Positions 48,288 to 56,404 of a stretch of DNA of 64,000 bases are shown piece after piece. The position numbers and the translations under genes are program-made. Position 1 is the first letter of the stretch. Each line of letters starts with the position of its first letter. The DNA comes from CAVSJR01 sp963728285 (GTDB lineage: Bacteria > Actinomycetota > UBA4738 > HRBIN12), in assembly GCA_963728285.1 (NCBI GenBank), contig CAVSJR010000003.1:1-64000 (forward strand), given 5' to 3'. A model generated the notes under the pieces. That model was not told the origin of the DNA, did no database searches, and was given only the letters and a program-made list of their open reading frames with translations.

Positions 48288-48512
48288 TCAGTCGTGCGTG
48301 CCGGGCCCCGCATCCTCGCCGGCCCGTCCTCCTGCGCCGACCACCGCGTGGGTGCCGTCGCAGAGCGGCTGGAGCCGCGATCGGCCGCAACGGCACAAGG
48401 CGACGACAGGTCGGCGGATCTCGATCTCCCGGCCGTCCTCGCCCACCAGCCGGATGGGGCCCCGGATGAGGAACGGGCCGTCCGGATACGGGCGGATCTC
48501 CGCCTGGCTCAC
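48288..48512 (-). CDS. CDGSH iron-sulfur domain protein
   Basis: The short protein (about 74 residues from GTG 48512) carries the CDGSH motif CRCGRSRLQPLCDGTH, that is C-x-C-x2-S-x3-P-x-C-D-G-T-H, which binds a 2Fe-2S cluster. The preceding strand IRPYPDGPFLIRGPIRLVGE is typical. The GTG start overlaps the stop of the upstream gene (GTGA at 48509-48512), so it is translationally coupled to the haem-oxygenase-like protein. CDGSH proteins transfer electrons or clusters. Confidence 0.88.
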   Translation of the reverse strand: MSQAEIRPYPDGPFLIRGPIRLVGEDGREIEIRRPVVALCRCGRSRLQPLCDGTHAVVGAGGRAGEDAGPGTHD

Positions 48513-49531
48513 CCTTCGGCTCGCAGCAGGCCGGATCGACCGCGCGACCACCGCTCGATGAGGTACTCGGAGCATCGTTGGTCGAGCAGTTGTTGTGCCC
48601 TCGCGCCGAAGACGACGTCGGCGGCGAGCGCCGGCTCGTCGTCGACGAGGGAGCCGGCGAGATCATTGGCCGCGATCGCTTCATGGACGGCGTCGGCCTC
48701 GACGTGCTCGTCGAAGAAGCGCGTTGCCTCGGGGCGGTCCAGCCCGAGTCGCCGCAGCCCGTTGCCGTACCGCCGGTTCGGCAGGGTGGACGTCAGCTCG
48801 AAGAGGGCGAGCTGGCCGACGAGCGCCCCGCGAAGGCGGCGATGCAGGCCGAACATCGACATCATGTTCACGATGGCGAGCGCGACGCCGGGCACGACCC
48901 GGATGTACGCGCCGTAGGATGCATCCAGGCCGAGCGCTCGCATCGACTCGGCGAACAGGGTCGCGTGCATGCGCGGCTCTCGGCCTCCGCCGTACTCGTC
49001 GGCCTGGATCTCGACGAGCGCGGCCTTCGCCCTCCCGCTGAGCCTGGGGATGGCGAACGAGTGCGGGTCCGCCTCCTTCAGGTGATACGCGGAGCGGAGG
49101 ATCATGAACTCCTCCACCTGCTCGATCGTCGCCTCTCGCTCGATGTACCTCGAGAGCGAGCGCGGTGCGCCCTCGCGAGCCATTCGCCGAAGGGCCTTGG
49201 GCACCTCCCCTGCGTCGACGGGCCCTGGGCGGACCGCCTCACGGAGGGCCCGCTCGAAGCGTCGCTCGAGACCCGCCCGGAACGAAAGCAGCTCGAGATC
49301 CCACTCGAGCGAATCCGCAACGCCCGGGAGGCCCCGATAGTGGAGCTCGTAGCAGAGATAGAGCGCCAGGTGAAGGTCCTCGTCGCCCAGCTCGTCGGCC
49401 GATCCCGCCGCTCCTTCGCTCGTTGGGAGGCCGGCGCGTGTCCCGGTGATGAAGTCGAGCATCCAGGCCGAGAGCGGCCCCCGCGGCGGCGGCAGCTTCT
49501 CACGCGAGGTCTCGACGTTCACCGATGCCAC
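48509..49531 (-). CDS. Iron-containing redox enzyme family protein (haem-oxygenase-like diiron fold)
   Basis: A 340-residue helical protein. Conserved segments are LALYLCYELHYRGLPG, VEEFMILRSAYHLKEADPHS, ALVEIQADEYGGGREPRMHA and FFDEHVEADAVHEAIAANDL, giving the Glu/His ligands of the haem-oxygenase-like diiron oxidase (HDO) superfamily. Members perform C-C or N-oxidation in some pathways, but this protein's reaction is unknown. It is coupled to the CDGSH gene, and together they may form an electron-delivery and oxygenase pair; that is inference. The frame is unbroken. Confidence 0.75.
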   Translation of the reverse strand: MASVNVETSREKLPPPRGPLSAWMLDFITGTRAGLPTSEGAAGSADELGDEDLHLALYLCYELHYRGLPGVADSLEWDLELLSFRAGLERRFERALREAVRPGPVDAGEVPKALRRMAREGAPRSLSRYIEREATIEQVEEFMILRSAYHLKEADPHSFAIPRLSGRAKAALVEIQADEYGGGREPRMHATLFAESMRALGLDASYGAYIRVVPGVALAIVNMMSMFGLHRRLRGALVGQLALFELTSTLPNRRYGNGLRRLGLDRPEATRFFDEHVEADAVHEAIAANDLAGSLVDDEPALAADVVFGARAQQLLDQRCSEYLIERWSRGRSGLLRAEG

Positions 49532-49672
49532 CCGGTCGGCTTGCTTCCGCGGCTCGCCCCGTCCGGGTACGCCCGTTCGAACGGGGAGCGCTCCCCGTGC
49601 GCTCCATCAATTCCGACACCCCGATATCCTCCTCGTCGACCCGGTCAGCCGGCGCTGCTCGGCACGGGTCTT

Positions 49673-49760
49673 TGCCCTCTTCGGGCAGGGACAAACCGCG
49701 GCTCGACGACGCGGGACGACGCGGAAGGTCGAGGTTTCGCGCGTTTCCCCTTCGGGGAAA
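49673..49760 (+). promoter_or_regulatory. Structured leader upstream of the glycosyltransferase gene
   Basis: Three potential stems occur just before ATG 49773: TGCCC (49673-49677) with GGGCA (49683-49687); CTCGAC near 49699 with GTCGAG near 49727; and TTTCCCC (49744-49750) with GGGGAAA (49754-49760). No known riboswitch consensus is recognised, although the layout of stems before the start could be regulatory. The 241-base gap has no other feature. Confidence 0.35.
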
Positions 49761-49772
49761 GGCGCTCGGACG

Positions 49773-50813
49773 ATGTCCCACGAAGGCCTGCATCTCTCCT
49801 ACGTCCTGCCGATCAGGCGCTCGGAGGTCGTTGACGACGAGGAGTTCGGTGGGTATCTACGGATGCTGTCACGCTGGGTGAACGACCTGATCGTGGTCGA
49901 CGGCTCTCCGGATCCGGTCGTCTCGAGCCACGCACGGGCCTGGGGACATCTCGTCCGGCATGTGACGCCCGATCCACGGCATGCGTTCCTGAACGGAAAG
50001 GTGAACGGCGTGTTGACGGGCGTCGCATGCGCGCGGAACGATCCGGTCGTCATCGCCGACGACGACGTCCGATACACCCCGGTTGAGCTCGAGCGGATCG
50101 TCGAGCTCCTGAGACGAGCCCACCTCGTCCGTCCGCAGAACTACTTTCAGCCGTTGCCCTGGCACGCGAAGTGGGACACGGCGAGGACGTTGATCAATCG
50201 CGCCGTCGGCGAGGACTACCCCGGCACCCTCGCCGTCCGGCGGTCGTTCCTCGACGCCGTCGGCGGCTACGACGGCGACGTGCTGTTCGAGAACCTCGAG
50301 CTCATCCGCACGGTCCGGGCGGCCGGCGGCACGATCGTCAACGCCCCGGATCTCTACGTGCGGAGGATCCCCCCGAGCCCGAGGGGGTTCCGGTCACAGC
50401 GGGTGCGCCAGGCGTACGACGACTTCGCGCTCCCCGGACGGTTCGCGGTGGAGCTCGCGCTCGGACCCGCGATGGTCGCCGCCGTGTGGCGACGTCACCT
50501 CCGGCTGCTCGTCGTCGGCGCCGTCGGCGCGGTCGCCTTGGCGGAATGGGGACGGCGGCGTGCGGGAGGTCGCAGGATCTTCGCGGCGAGCGCCACGTGC
50601 TTCGCACCCGCGTGGGTGATCGAGCGGGCGGCGTGCGCCTGGGGCGCCGTTGCGATTCGCGCGCTGCGGGGAGGCGTGCCCTATGCCGGCGGCGTGCTGC
50701 GCCGAGCCGCCACCTCGGAGCGGGAGCTCAGGCGGCGGATGCAGCGTGTGTCGCACGCCTCGAGTCCGGTCGGCGCGGCGACGATGGTCGAGGCGGACCG
50801 GCGGGCGGGGTGA
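49773..50813 (+). CDS. Glycosyltransferase family 2-like protein
   Basis: The 346-residue protein has a GT-A domain: LSYVLPIRRSEVVDDEEFGG at the start, DLIVVDGSPDPVVSS (donor contact), PVVIADDDVRYTPVELERIV with the D-D-D metal motif, and GTLAVRRSFLDAVGGYDGDV (acceptor loop) followed by NLELIRTVRAAGG. The C-terminal 110 residues include hydrophobic segments around RLLVVGAVGAVALAEWG. It likely transfers a sugar to a lipid or envelope glycan. The ATG at 49773 begins the conserved strand. A strong bidirectional terminator follows. Confidence 0.8.
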   Translation: MSHEGLHLSYVLPIRRSEVVDDEEFGGYLRMLSRWVNDLIVVDGSPDPVVSSHARAWGHLVRHVTPDPRHAFLNGKVNGVLTGVACARNDPVVIADDDVRYTPVELERIVELLRRAHLVRPQNYFQPLPWHAKWDTARTLINRAVGEDYPGTLAVRRSFLDAVGGYDGDVLFENLELIRTVRAAGGTIVNAPDLYVRRIPPSPRGFRSQRVRQAYDDFALPGRFAVELALGPAMVAAVWRRHLRLLVVGAVGAVALAEWGRRRAGGRRIFAASATCFAPAWVIERAACAWGAVAIRALRGGVPYAGGVLRRAATSERELRRRMQRVSHASSPVGAATMVEADRRAG

Positions 50814-50841
50814 CGCCTCGGTGCCTCGACCCTGGGAAAAG

Positions 50842-50871
50842 CGAGGAGCCCGGCGTGCGCCGGGCTCCTCG
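50842..50871. terminator. Bidirectional rho-independent-type terminator
   Basis: CGAGGAGCCCGGC at 50842-50854 pairs perfectly with GCCGGGCTCCTCG at 50859-50871 around a four-base loop. AAAA precedes the stem on the plus strand, which becomes TTTT after the stem for the leftward cold-shock gene. It sits between two convergent genes and serves both. Confidence 0.85.
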
Positions 50872-50892
50872 AAAGACCGTTGATCGATCCGG

Positions 50893-51096
50893 CTAGACCG
50901 GACGGACGTTTCCGGCCTGCGGGCCCTTCTGGCCCTGTGTCACGTCGAACTCGACGCGCTGCCCCTCCTCGAGGTTTCGGTACCCCTCACCGGCGATCGC
51001 GCTGAAGTGCACGAACACATCTGCGCTGCCGTCCTCGGGGGTGATGAAGCCGAACCCCTTTTCGGAGCTGAACCACTTCACGGTTCCGGTTGCCAC
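50893..51096 (-). CDS. Cold-shock protein (CspA family)
   Basis: The 67-residue protein is a standard cold-shock domain: MATGTVKWFSSEKGFGFITP (RNP-1-like K-G-F-G-F-I), SADVFVHFSAIAGEGYRNLE (RNP-2-like V-F-V-H-F) and a closing GQKGPQAGNVRPV. It binds single-stranded RNA or DNA and melts structure. GGAGGAGGG lies upstream of the ATG on the coding strand. Convergent terminator downstream at 50842-50871. Confidence 0.96.
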   Translation of the reverse strand: MATGTVKWFSSEKGFGFITPEDGSADVFVHFSAIAGEGYRNLEEGQRVEFDVTQGQKGPQAGNVRPV

Positions 51097-51412
51097 TGGC
51101 GATCCCTCCTCCCTTCGCCGTCCGGGCCTTGAAGCCGCCCTTCAGGCGCCGGCGTGACGCGCCGGGGTGAGGGAACTGCTCGTAACGACCGGTACCCTCG
51201 AGTCCACGCTACCAGGACGGGCGCCCGGGGGAAAGGCGCGAAAGCGATTCCCCCTCAGGCCGTTCCCCCCTCGCGGCGGCGGGCCCCGAGCCGGGGCGTC
51301 CGGGCCCGGCCCGCCTCGAGGATGTCGTCCCCGAACCGGCCCACGATGGACGGCGCAGAGCGGGCCGTTGGGGGCTTCCGCCGAAGCCGCTCCACGGCTA
51401 GGATCGACCCCG
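51097..51412. other. Intergenic region with cold-shock gene leader
   Basis: This 316-base gap between the leftward cold-shock gene and the rightward small gene contains the ribosome-binding site of the cold-shock gene and probably its 5' leader, as is usual for csp genes. No other gene or clear repeat is seen; the stretch is very G+C-rich with only short inverted repeats. Confidence 0.4.
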
Positions 51413-51628
51413 ATGGCCGACCGGATGCTCGCGCGCCTCGATCCAGGGGCCCAGGAGGAGCTCCTTCGGGTCCTGACGTCGCCCAGCGACGTGCGTGCGG
51501 GCGTCATCCGCCAGATGTTCGAGCGTCCGCTGACGCGTGGGCTCGCCGAGGAGCTCATGGATCTCGAGGCAGACGAGGTCGCGCACCTGCGCGCCATCGC
51601 CGAGCTGCGCGCGCTCCTCGCCCGCTGA
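51413..51628 (+). CDS. Small helical protein of unknown function
   Basis: A 71-residue helical, acidic protein: MADRMLARLDPGAQEELLRV, GVIRQMFERPLTRGLAEELM and EADEVAHLRAIAELRALLAR. No family is recognised. ATG 51413 follows CGACCCCG, a weak ribosome-binding site. It lies 21 bases before the methyltransferase gene and may be co-transcribed. The lack of introns in frame and helical periodicity support coding, but not strongly. Confidence 0.45.
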   Translation: MADRMLARLDPGAQEELLRVLTSPSDVRAGVIRQMFERPLTRGLAEELMDLEADEVAHLRAIAELRALLAR

Positions 51629-51649
51629 GGGCCCCGCGCGCGGCGGCGA

Positions 51650-52384
51650 ATGCTCGGCGAGGGACAGGACGCGTACGGGCGCGCGATGCTCGATCACCTC
51701 GACGGACGCGGTGGCGAGGAGATCGTGGAGCGAGACGACGGCTTCCTGTATTCGGGCGCTGGGCCCGAGGTCTACCTCGCCCCGTATCGACGCTGGGCGA
51801 TCCACGAGCGCCGCTGCATGCGGTGGGTGAGGGGGAAGGTGCTCGACGTCGGCTGTGGGGCGGGGCGCGTGACCCAACACCTGCGGGACCGAGGCCATGA
51901 GGTGCGAGGGTTCGACGTCTCGCCCCTCGCGATCGAGGCGTGCCGCCGGCGGGGGATCGGCGAGGTGGAGGTCAGGTCGATCACGGGGATCGGGCGGGAG
52001 ATGGGAACGTTCGACACGATCGTGATGCTCGGCAGCAATTTGGGGCTGCTCGGAGACGCCGCCCGGGCGCGCCGCCTCCTCCTGAGGATGCATCGGATGA
52101 CCGGTGAGGCCGGCCGGATCGTCGCCTCGACGCGGGATCCGCACGCGACCGACGATCCGTTGGATCTGGAATACCTGCGCCGCAACGAGCTCCGGGGCCG
52201 CCTGCCGGGCCAATGGCGGATCCGCATCCGGTACCGGGATCTGCGCACCCCGTGGTTCGATCACCTGACCGTGTCGGGCGCCGAGTTGGCGAGGCTCCTC
52301 GACGGGACGGGCTGGCGGATCGACGGGCTCGAGCAGGGTCCCGCCGGCCGCTATTCGGCCCTGCTCCTCAAGGACGCCTCGTGA
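51650..52384 (+). CDS. Class I SAM-dependent methyltransferase
   Basis: A 244-residue methyltransferase: KVLDVGCGAGRVTQHLRDRG (SAM loop), VRGFDVSPLAIEACRRRGI and FDTIVMLGSNLGLLGDAARA (motif IV region). The N-terminal DGFLYSGAGPEVYLAPYRRW and the C-terminal RTPWFDHLTVSGAELARLLD are shared with uncharacterised actinobacterial methyltransferases. Substrate unknown. The stop is 36 bases before the truncated haemoglobin gene, so the two are likely one transcript. Confidence 0.85.
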   Translation: MLGEGQDAYGRAMLDHLDGRGGEEIVERDDGFLYSGAGPEVYLAPYRRWAIHERRCMRWVRGKVLDVGCGAGRVTQHLRDRGHEVRGFDVSPLAIEACRRRGIGEVEVRSITGIGREMGTFDTIVMLGSNLGLLGDAARARRLLLRMHRMTGEAGRIVASTRDPHATDDPLDLEYLRRNELRGRLPGQWRIRIRYRDLRTPWFDHLTVSGAELARLLDGTGWRIDGLEQGPAGRYSALLLKDAS

Positions 52385-52420
52385 AGGGGGGTGCGCGGCG
52401 TCGGATGCGCGAGCGATCGA

Positions 52421-52804
52421 ATGCCTGAGCAGGTCACGCTGTACGAGGCGGTGGGCGGCATGGCCTTCTTCGAGGCCCTCGTCGACCGGTTCTACCTGGG
52501 AGTGGAGGGCGATCCGGCGCTGCTGCGCGTGTATCCGGACCCCGAGGACCTCGGCCCGGCCAGGCGGCGCCTGACGCTGTTCCTGGCCCAGTACTGGGGC
52601 GGCCCACCGCGCTACGGGGAGGAGCGCGGACATCCACGGCTGCGGATGCGCCACGCTCCCTTCGAGATCGGGTCCGGCGAGCGAGACCGGTGGCTGCACC
52701 ACATGACGGAGGCGGTCCGCTCCCTCGGTCCGCGCGAGGATATCGAGCGTGCGCTCCTCGACTATTTCGCGACGGCGGCCGAGGGCATGAGAAACCACGC
52801 ATGA
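52421..52804 (+). CDS. glbO: Group II truncated haemoglobin (GlbO type)
   Basis: The 127-residue globin matches group II truncated haemoglobins: YEAVGGMAFFEALVDRFYLG, FLAQYWGGPPRYGEERGHPR with the E-helix-G8-Trp region, LRMRHAPFEIGSGERDRWLH (proximal His in R-M-R-H) and HHMTEAVRSL. These proteins bind oxygen and nitric oxide and are common in Actinobacteria. ATG 52421 gives the standard N-terminus; an earlier ATG in frame at 52391 adds ten unlikely residues. It is preceded by a methyltransferase. Confidence 0.92.
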   Translation: MPEQVTLYEAVGGMAFFEALVDRFYLGVEGDPALLRVYPDPEDLGPARRRLTLFLAQYWGGPPRYGEERGHPRLRMRHAPFEIGSGERDRWLHHMTEAVRSLGPREDIERALLDYFATAAEGMRNHA

Positions 52805-52820
52805 GCCGCAGGCTTGCGTA

Positions 52821-52850
52821 CCTACGAAACGCGCCGTAGGCTTCGCGAAG
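52821..52850 (+). promoter_or_regulatory. Hairpin motif upstream of the secreted propeller gene
   Basis: CCTACG at 52821-52826 pairs with CGTAGG at 52835-52840, and the perfect palindrome CTTCGCGAAG follows at 52841-52850. The element lies about 90 bases before GTG 52937. A similar ACCTACG...GTAGGC pair is found upstream of the paralogous gene at the right end (about 63666-63690), suggesting shared regulation or structure. Confidence 0.45.
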
Positions 52851-52936
52851 CGCCCTCGGGACGCTTCGGCATGTCGGCTCACGGAAGCTTGCGTGGAAGC
52901 GAGAGAGGGCCCCGAAGACGTTAAAGAAGGGCGCAC

Positions 52937-54850
52937 GTGGGCCGTCGACAGGTGATGTTCGCATCGTGGCTGGCTCTGGCTGCGGCGCTCTCGTTCGTTC
53001 CCAGTACGGCGGTCGGCGGCAGCGCGGCCCACAGCGTCATCGTGTCGGCGGACCCGGTCGACTGGACCCCGAACATCCTCGGCCCCGACGACGACCAGGT
53101 GGAGGCCCTGGCCCAGATCGGCGACCGCGTCTACGTGGGGGGGAAGTTCAGGCACGTCCAGGAGGCCGGGAGCACCGAGGTCCTGAGACGCCGGTGGCTG
53201 TTCGCCTACGGCGCGGATACGGGAGCCATCGACCCAACGTTTCACCCGCGCATCGACGCCCGGGTGAACGCCGTCGCCGTCGCGCCGGGAGAGAATGCGA
53301 TCTTCGTCGGAGGCGAGTTCCACTTCATCAACGGCGAGCCGCGCGACTACCTCGCGAAGCTGGACGCGACGACGGGAGCTCCCATCGACACCTTCAGCAC
53401 TCGCCTCTACGACTCCGTGCGCGACCTCGTCGTGAGGGGCAACACGCTCTACGTCGCCGGCGAGTTCGAGAAGGTCACCGGCGAGCCGCGATACGGACTC
53501 GCGGCGCTGGATCCCCAGACCGGGGACGTCCGGCCGAACCTCGCCATCCCGTTCACCGACCAGCGAAAGGGTCCCGAGGCCGTCGTCCGAAGGATCGACG
53601 TGACGCCCGACGGCGCGAAGCTCGTCGCGATCGGAAACTTCACGAAGGTGGACGGCCTCGACCGAACCGAGCTGGCCGTGCTGAACCTCTCCACGGATCC
53701 GGCGAGGGTCGCGGACTGGCAGACCGATGAGTGGAAGGACCCATGCATCCCATCGGAGGACTACTACACCAGGGACGTCGACATCTCGCCCGACGGCACG
53801 TACTTCGTGACCGTGAGCATCGGCTACTTCTATCCCGACAGCCTGTGCGACACGGCGGCTCGATGGGAGCTGGATCAGACCGGCTCGGACATCCACCCGA
53901 CCTGGGTGGATGCCACGGGGGGCGACTCGCTCATCAGCGTCGCGGTGACCGGAACCGCCGTCTACGTCGGCGGCCACCAGCGGTGGATGAACAACCCATA
54001 CAGGACCGGCGAGCCGGGCCCCGGGGCCGTTGCGAGGTCGGGGATTGCGGCGCTCGACCCGGTGAACGGTCTGCCGTTCTCCTGGAACCCGGGTCGCGCG
54101 CGCGGCAACGGCGTCTTCGTGCAGTACTCGTCGACCGAGGGCCTGTTCCTCGGCAGCGACACGACCGAGCTCGCCGGCGAATATCACAGCAAGTTCGGGT
54201 TCTTCCCCGTCGCCGGCGGGCGGCCGGTCCCGCCGGCGGTCGCGGGCAGCCTGCCGGGCGAGTTCTACAAGATCGACTTCGAGACCGGCGTGCTCGAGCG
54301 CCGGTTCTACGACGGTCGATTCGGACCGCCGACGCAGGCGGCCACGGGAACGGACTGGAGCCACGCCCGCGGCGCGTTCATGCTGAGCGGACAGCTCTAC
54401 ACCGGATGGGACGACGGCAACCTCTACGTCCGCTCGTTCGACGGGACGAACGTGGGGCCCGCGACCAACCTTCATGCCACGGCGTTCTCCTCGCCGGGCG
54501 CGCAGGTGGATCCCAAGCGCATCACCGGGATGTGCTTCCAGCGGGGACGCCTCTACTACACGGGGCGCAGGGACCCCAACCTCTACTACCGGTACTTCAC
54601 GCCCGAGAGCGGGGTCGTCGGGGCCCAGGAGTTCATCGCGGAGGATCGGACCTCCGGCGTCAACTGGGGCCGCACGCGCGGGATAACCCTCGCGAACGGC
54701 AGGCTCTACTACGCCATCGACGGCAGCCTCTACGGCATCAGGTTCCAGCACGGTCGGGCGATCCGGCGGACGAAGGCGCCGGTGAGTGGCCCCGCCGCGG
54801 GGGACGGCCTGGACTGGCAGTCTCGCGGCCTGTTCGTGTCCTCGCCCTAG
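52937..54850 (+). CDS. Secreted beta-propeller protein (paralogue of window-end gene)
   Basis: The 637-residue protein has a signal peptide (VGRRQVMFASWLALAAALSF, cleavage near VGGSAA). The mature part is made of repeated strands of the type RVYVGGKFRHV, AIFVGGEFHFINGEP, TLYVAGEFEKVTGEP and AVYVGGHQRW, each a G-G/A-x-F blade seen in DUF5122-like and related propellers. The second half has RGRLYYTGRRDPNLYYRYFT and NGRLYYAIDGSLYGIRF strands. The opening VSADPVDWTP is almost repeated in the gene starting at 63792. Unknown ligand or enzyme role. A strong hairpin terminator follows. Confidence 0.82.
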   Translation: MGRRQVMFASWLALAAALSFVPSTAVGGSAAHSVIVSADPVDWTPNILGPDDDQVEALAQIGDRVYVGGKFRHVQEAGSTEVLRRRWLFAYGADTGAIDPTFHPRIDARVNAVAVAPGENAIFVGGEFHFINGEPRDYLAKLDATTGAPIDTFSTRLYDSVRDLVVRGNTLYVAGEFEKVTGEPRYGLAALDPQTGDVRPNLAIPFTDQRKGPEAVVRRIDVTPDGAKLVAIGNFTKVDGLDRTELAVLNLSTDPARVADWQTDEWKDPCIPSEDYYTRDVDISPDGTYFVTVSIGYFYPDSLCDTAARWELDQTGSDIHPTWVDATGGDSLISVAVTGTAVYVGGHQRWMNNPYRTGEPGPGAVARSGIAALDPVNGLPFSWNPGRARGNGVFVQYSSTEGLFLGSDTTELAGEYHSKFGFFPVAGGRPVPPAVAGSLPGEFYKIDFETGVLERRFYDGRFGPPTQAATGTDWSHARGAFMLSGQLYTGWDDGNLYVRSFDGTNVGPATNLHATAFSSPGAQVDPKRITGMCFQRGRLYYTGRRDPNLYYRYFTPESGVVGAQEFIAEDRTSGVNWGRTRGITLANGRLYYAIDGSLYGIRFQHGRAIRRTKAPVSGPAAGDGLDWQSRGLFVSSP

Positions 54851-54854
54851 CCTC

Positions 54855-54883
54855 GAGCCGGCTCCGCGACGCGGAGCCGGCTC
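54855..54883 (+). terminator. Rho-independent-type terminator
   Basis: GAGCCGGCTCCGC at 54855-54867 pairs perfectly with GCGGAGCCGGCTC at 54871-54883 across a three-base loop, five bases after the stop of the propeller gene. A clear T run is missing. Confidence 0.75.
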
Positions 54884-55008
54884 ATCGCGGGAGGCGAGGC
54901 TCAAGCGGTTTGGATGCGCCGCCGATTGCCTATCCTGGGACGCAGAGGATCCGGCGGCGCAGGGGACCCGGCGGTGCGGAGGATCCAGCGATGAGGGAGG
55001 AAGCTCGG

Positions 55009-56235
55009 ATGCGACCGACGTGGCGCGGAGGCTTGCTCGTGGGCGTGGTCGTGACGGGGCTGCTTTGGGCCGCGCTCGTCGACCGGACCACTGCCGACGC
55101 GCTGACGCACGTCGCCCGGGACGCGTCCGCCGACGCCGGTATCGCCGAGGCGGCGCGCAGTTGGAGCCTGGCCGTGCACGACTTCGACCGGGACGGTCGC
55201 CTCGATTTCCTGTTCGGCCGCCACGGCGACGCGGCCCAGATCTGGCACAACACCGGCGCCTCGTTCAAGCAGGTGGCCGCCGGCGAGCTCCCGTCGGGCG
55301 GGGACCGACACGACTGCGATTGGGCGGACGTCGACCGCGACCACCTCCAGGACATCTTCTGCTCGGTCGGCGCCGGCAAGGGGACCGCCGACAGGAAGTC
55401 GGACCAGCTCTACCTCCAGGGTCCGCCCGGGGAGTTCACGGAGGTGGCGAAACAGTACGGCGTGACCGATCCGTGGGGGAGGGGACGACAGGTCGCGTTC
55501 CTGGACGTGAACCACGACGAGTATCCGGACCTGTTCGTGGGCAACGGATACCCGCGACAGGACCACCACAGCTCGTGGAACCGGATCTACCTCAACGTCG
55601 ATGGAACCAGGTTCGCCAAGATGCGGACTCGCCTGCATGCCGAGGTCGGGTCTCGGTGCGTCCAGGCGGTCGATGTGGATGGAGACGGATGGCAGGACCT
55701 GCTCGTCTGCGGGCAAGACCGTCTCAAGATCTACCGGAACCGCCGGGGCCGCGACTTCTCCTCGATCGGCGGCAGGCTCGGCGCGCTCCCGGCGGCGACG
55801 AGCGCCCGCCTCGCCGATCTCAACGGCGACGGCCTGTTCGATCTCGTCGCGGTGCTTCCCGGCGAGCTCCTGGTCCAGCTGGGCTCGGCGGCCGGGTTCG
55901 GCCCGGCGGTTCGCGTCACGACGTTGAGCGCAGGACGGTGGGTCGCCCTCGGAGACGCGAACGGCGACGGCCACCTCGATGTCTACGTCGTGCAGTCGTG
56001 CATCCACGGCGTCAACCAGCCCGACGTGCTCTACCTGAACGACGGGGCGGGCGGGCTCGCCGCGGCGTCGATCCCCCAGGCGAATCAGGGGTGCGGCGAC
56101 GTCGTGGCCACGATCGACTACGACGCAGACGGAATGGACGACTTCCTCGTTTCGAACGGGAAGGGGCAGGCGCACGGGCTCCCCGCCGTCGGGCCGCTCC
56201 AGCTCATCACGCTGGGCGCTCCGGGCGCGGCATAG
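55009..56235 (+). CDS. Secreted FG-GAP/VCBS seven-repeat protein
   Basis: A signal-anchor segment (GLLVGVVVTGLLWAALVDR) is followed by seven FG-GAP-like calcium sites of the D-x-D/N-x-D-G pattern: HDFDRDGRLDFLF, ADVDRDHLQDIFC, LDVNHDEYPDLFV, VDVDGDGWQDLLV, ADLNGDGLFDLVA, GDANGDGHLDVYV and IDYDADGMDDFLV. Seven repeats would close one seven-bladed propeller of the integrin-alpha type. Cysteine pairs suggest export. GGAGG before ATG 55009 supports this start over ATG 54991. Function probably adhesion or recognition; the ligand is unknown. Confidence 0.85.
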   Translation: MRPTWRGGLLVGVVVTGLLWAALVDRTTADALTHVARDASADAGIAEAARSWSLAVHDFDRDGRLDFLFGRHGDAAQIWHNTGASFKQVAAGELPSGGDRHDCDWADVDRDHLQDIFCSVGAGKGTADRKSDQLYLQGPPGEFTEVAKQYGVTDPWGRGRQVAFLDVNHDEYPDLFVGNGYPRQDHHSSWNRIYLNVDGTRFAKMRTRLHAEVGSRCVQAVDVDGDGWQDLLVCGQDRLKIYRNRRGRDFSSIGGRLGALPAATSARLADLNGDGLFDLVAVLPGELLVQLGSAAGFGPAVRVTTLSAGRWVALGDANGDGHLDVYVVQSCIHGVNQPDVLYLNDGAGGLAAASIPQANQGCGDVVATIDYDADGMDDFLVSNGKGQAHGLPAVGPLQLITLGAPGAA

Positions 56236-56404
56236 GCCGAACGTCTCTATACGAACGGCGGTAGTGAAGTCCCCCGGCGCTCGCCTAGCATGCCCCCTTG
56301 CGAACCACGGTCTCCCGCCGACGAGTCGACGAGTGGATCGTGCGCCGCCAAACCGATCGACATCAACGCCCGTTCGCATCAGGAACTCGAAAGGAGCACC
56401 CCCC

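Noticed and set aside
51398..54904. A very long open frame on the minus strand (over 1100 codons)
   Set aside because: It runs antisense through the methyltransferase, haemoglobin and propeller genes, has no recognisable motifs, and such shadows are expected in very G+C-rich DNA.
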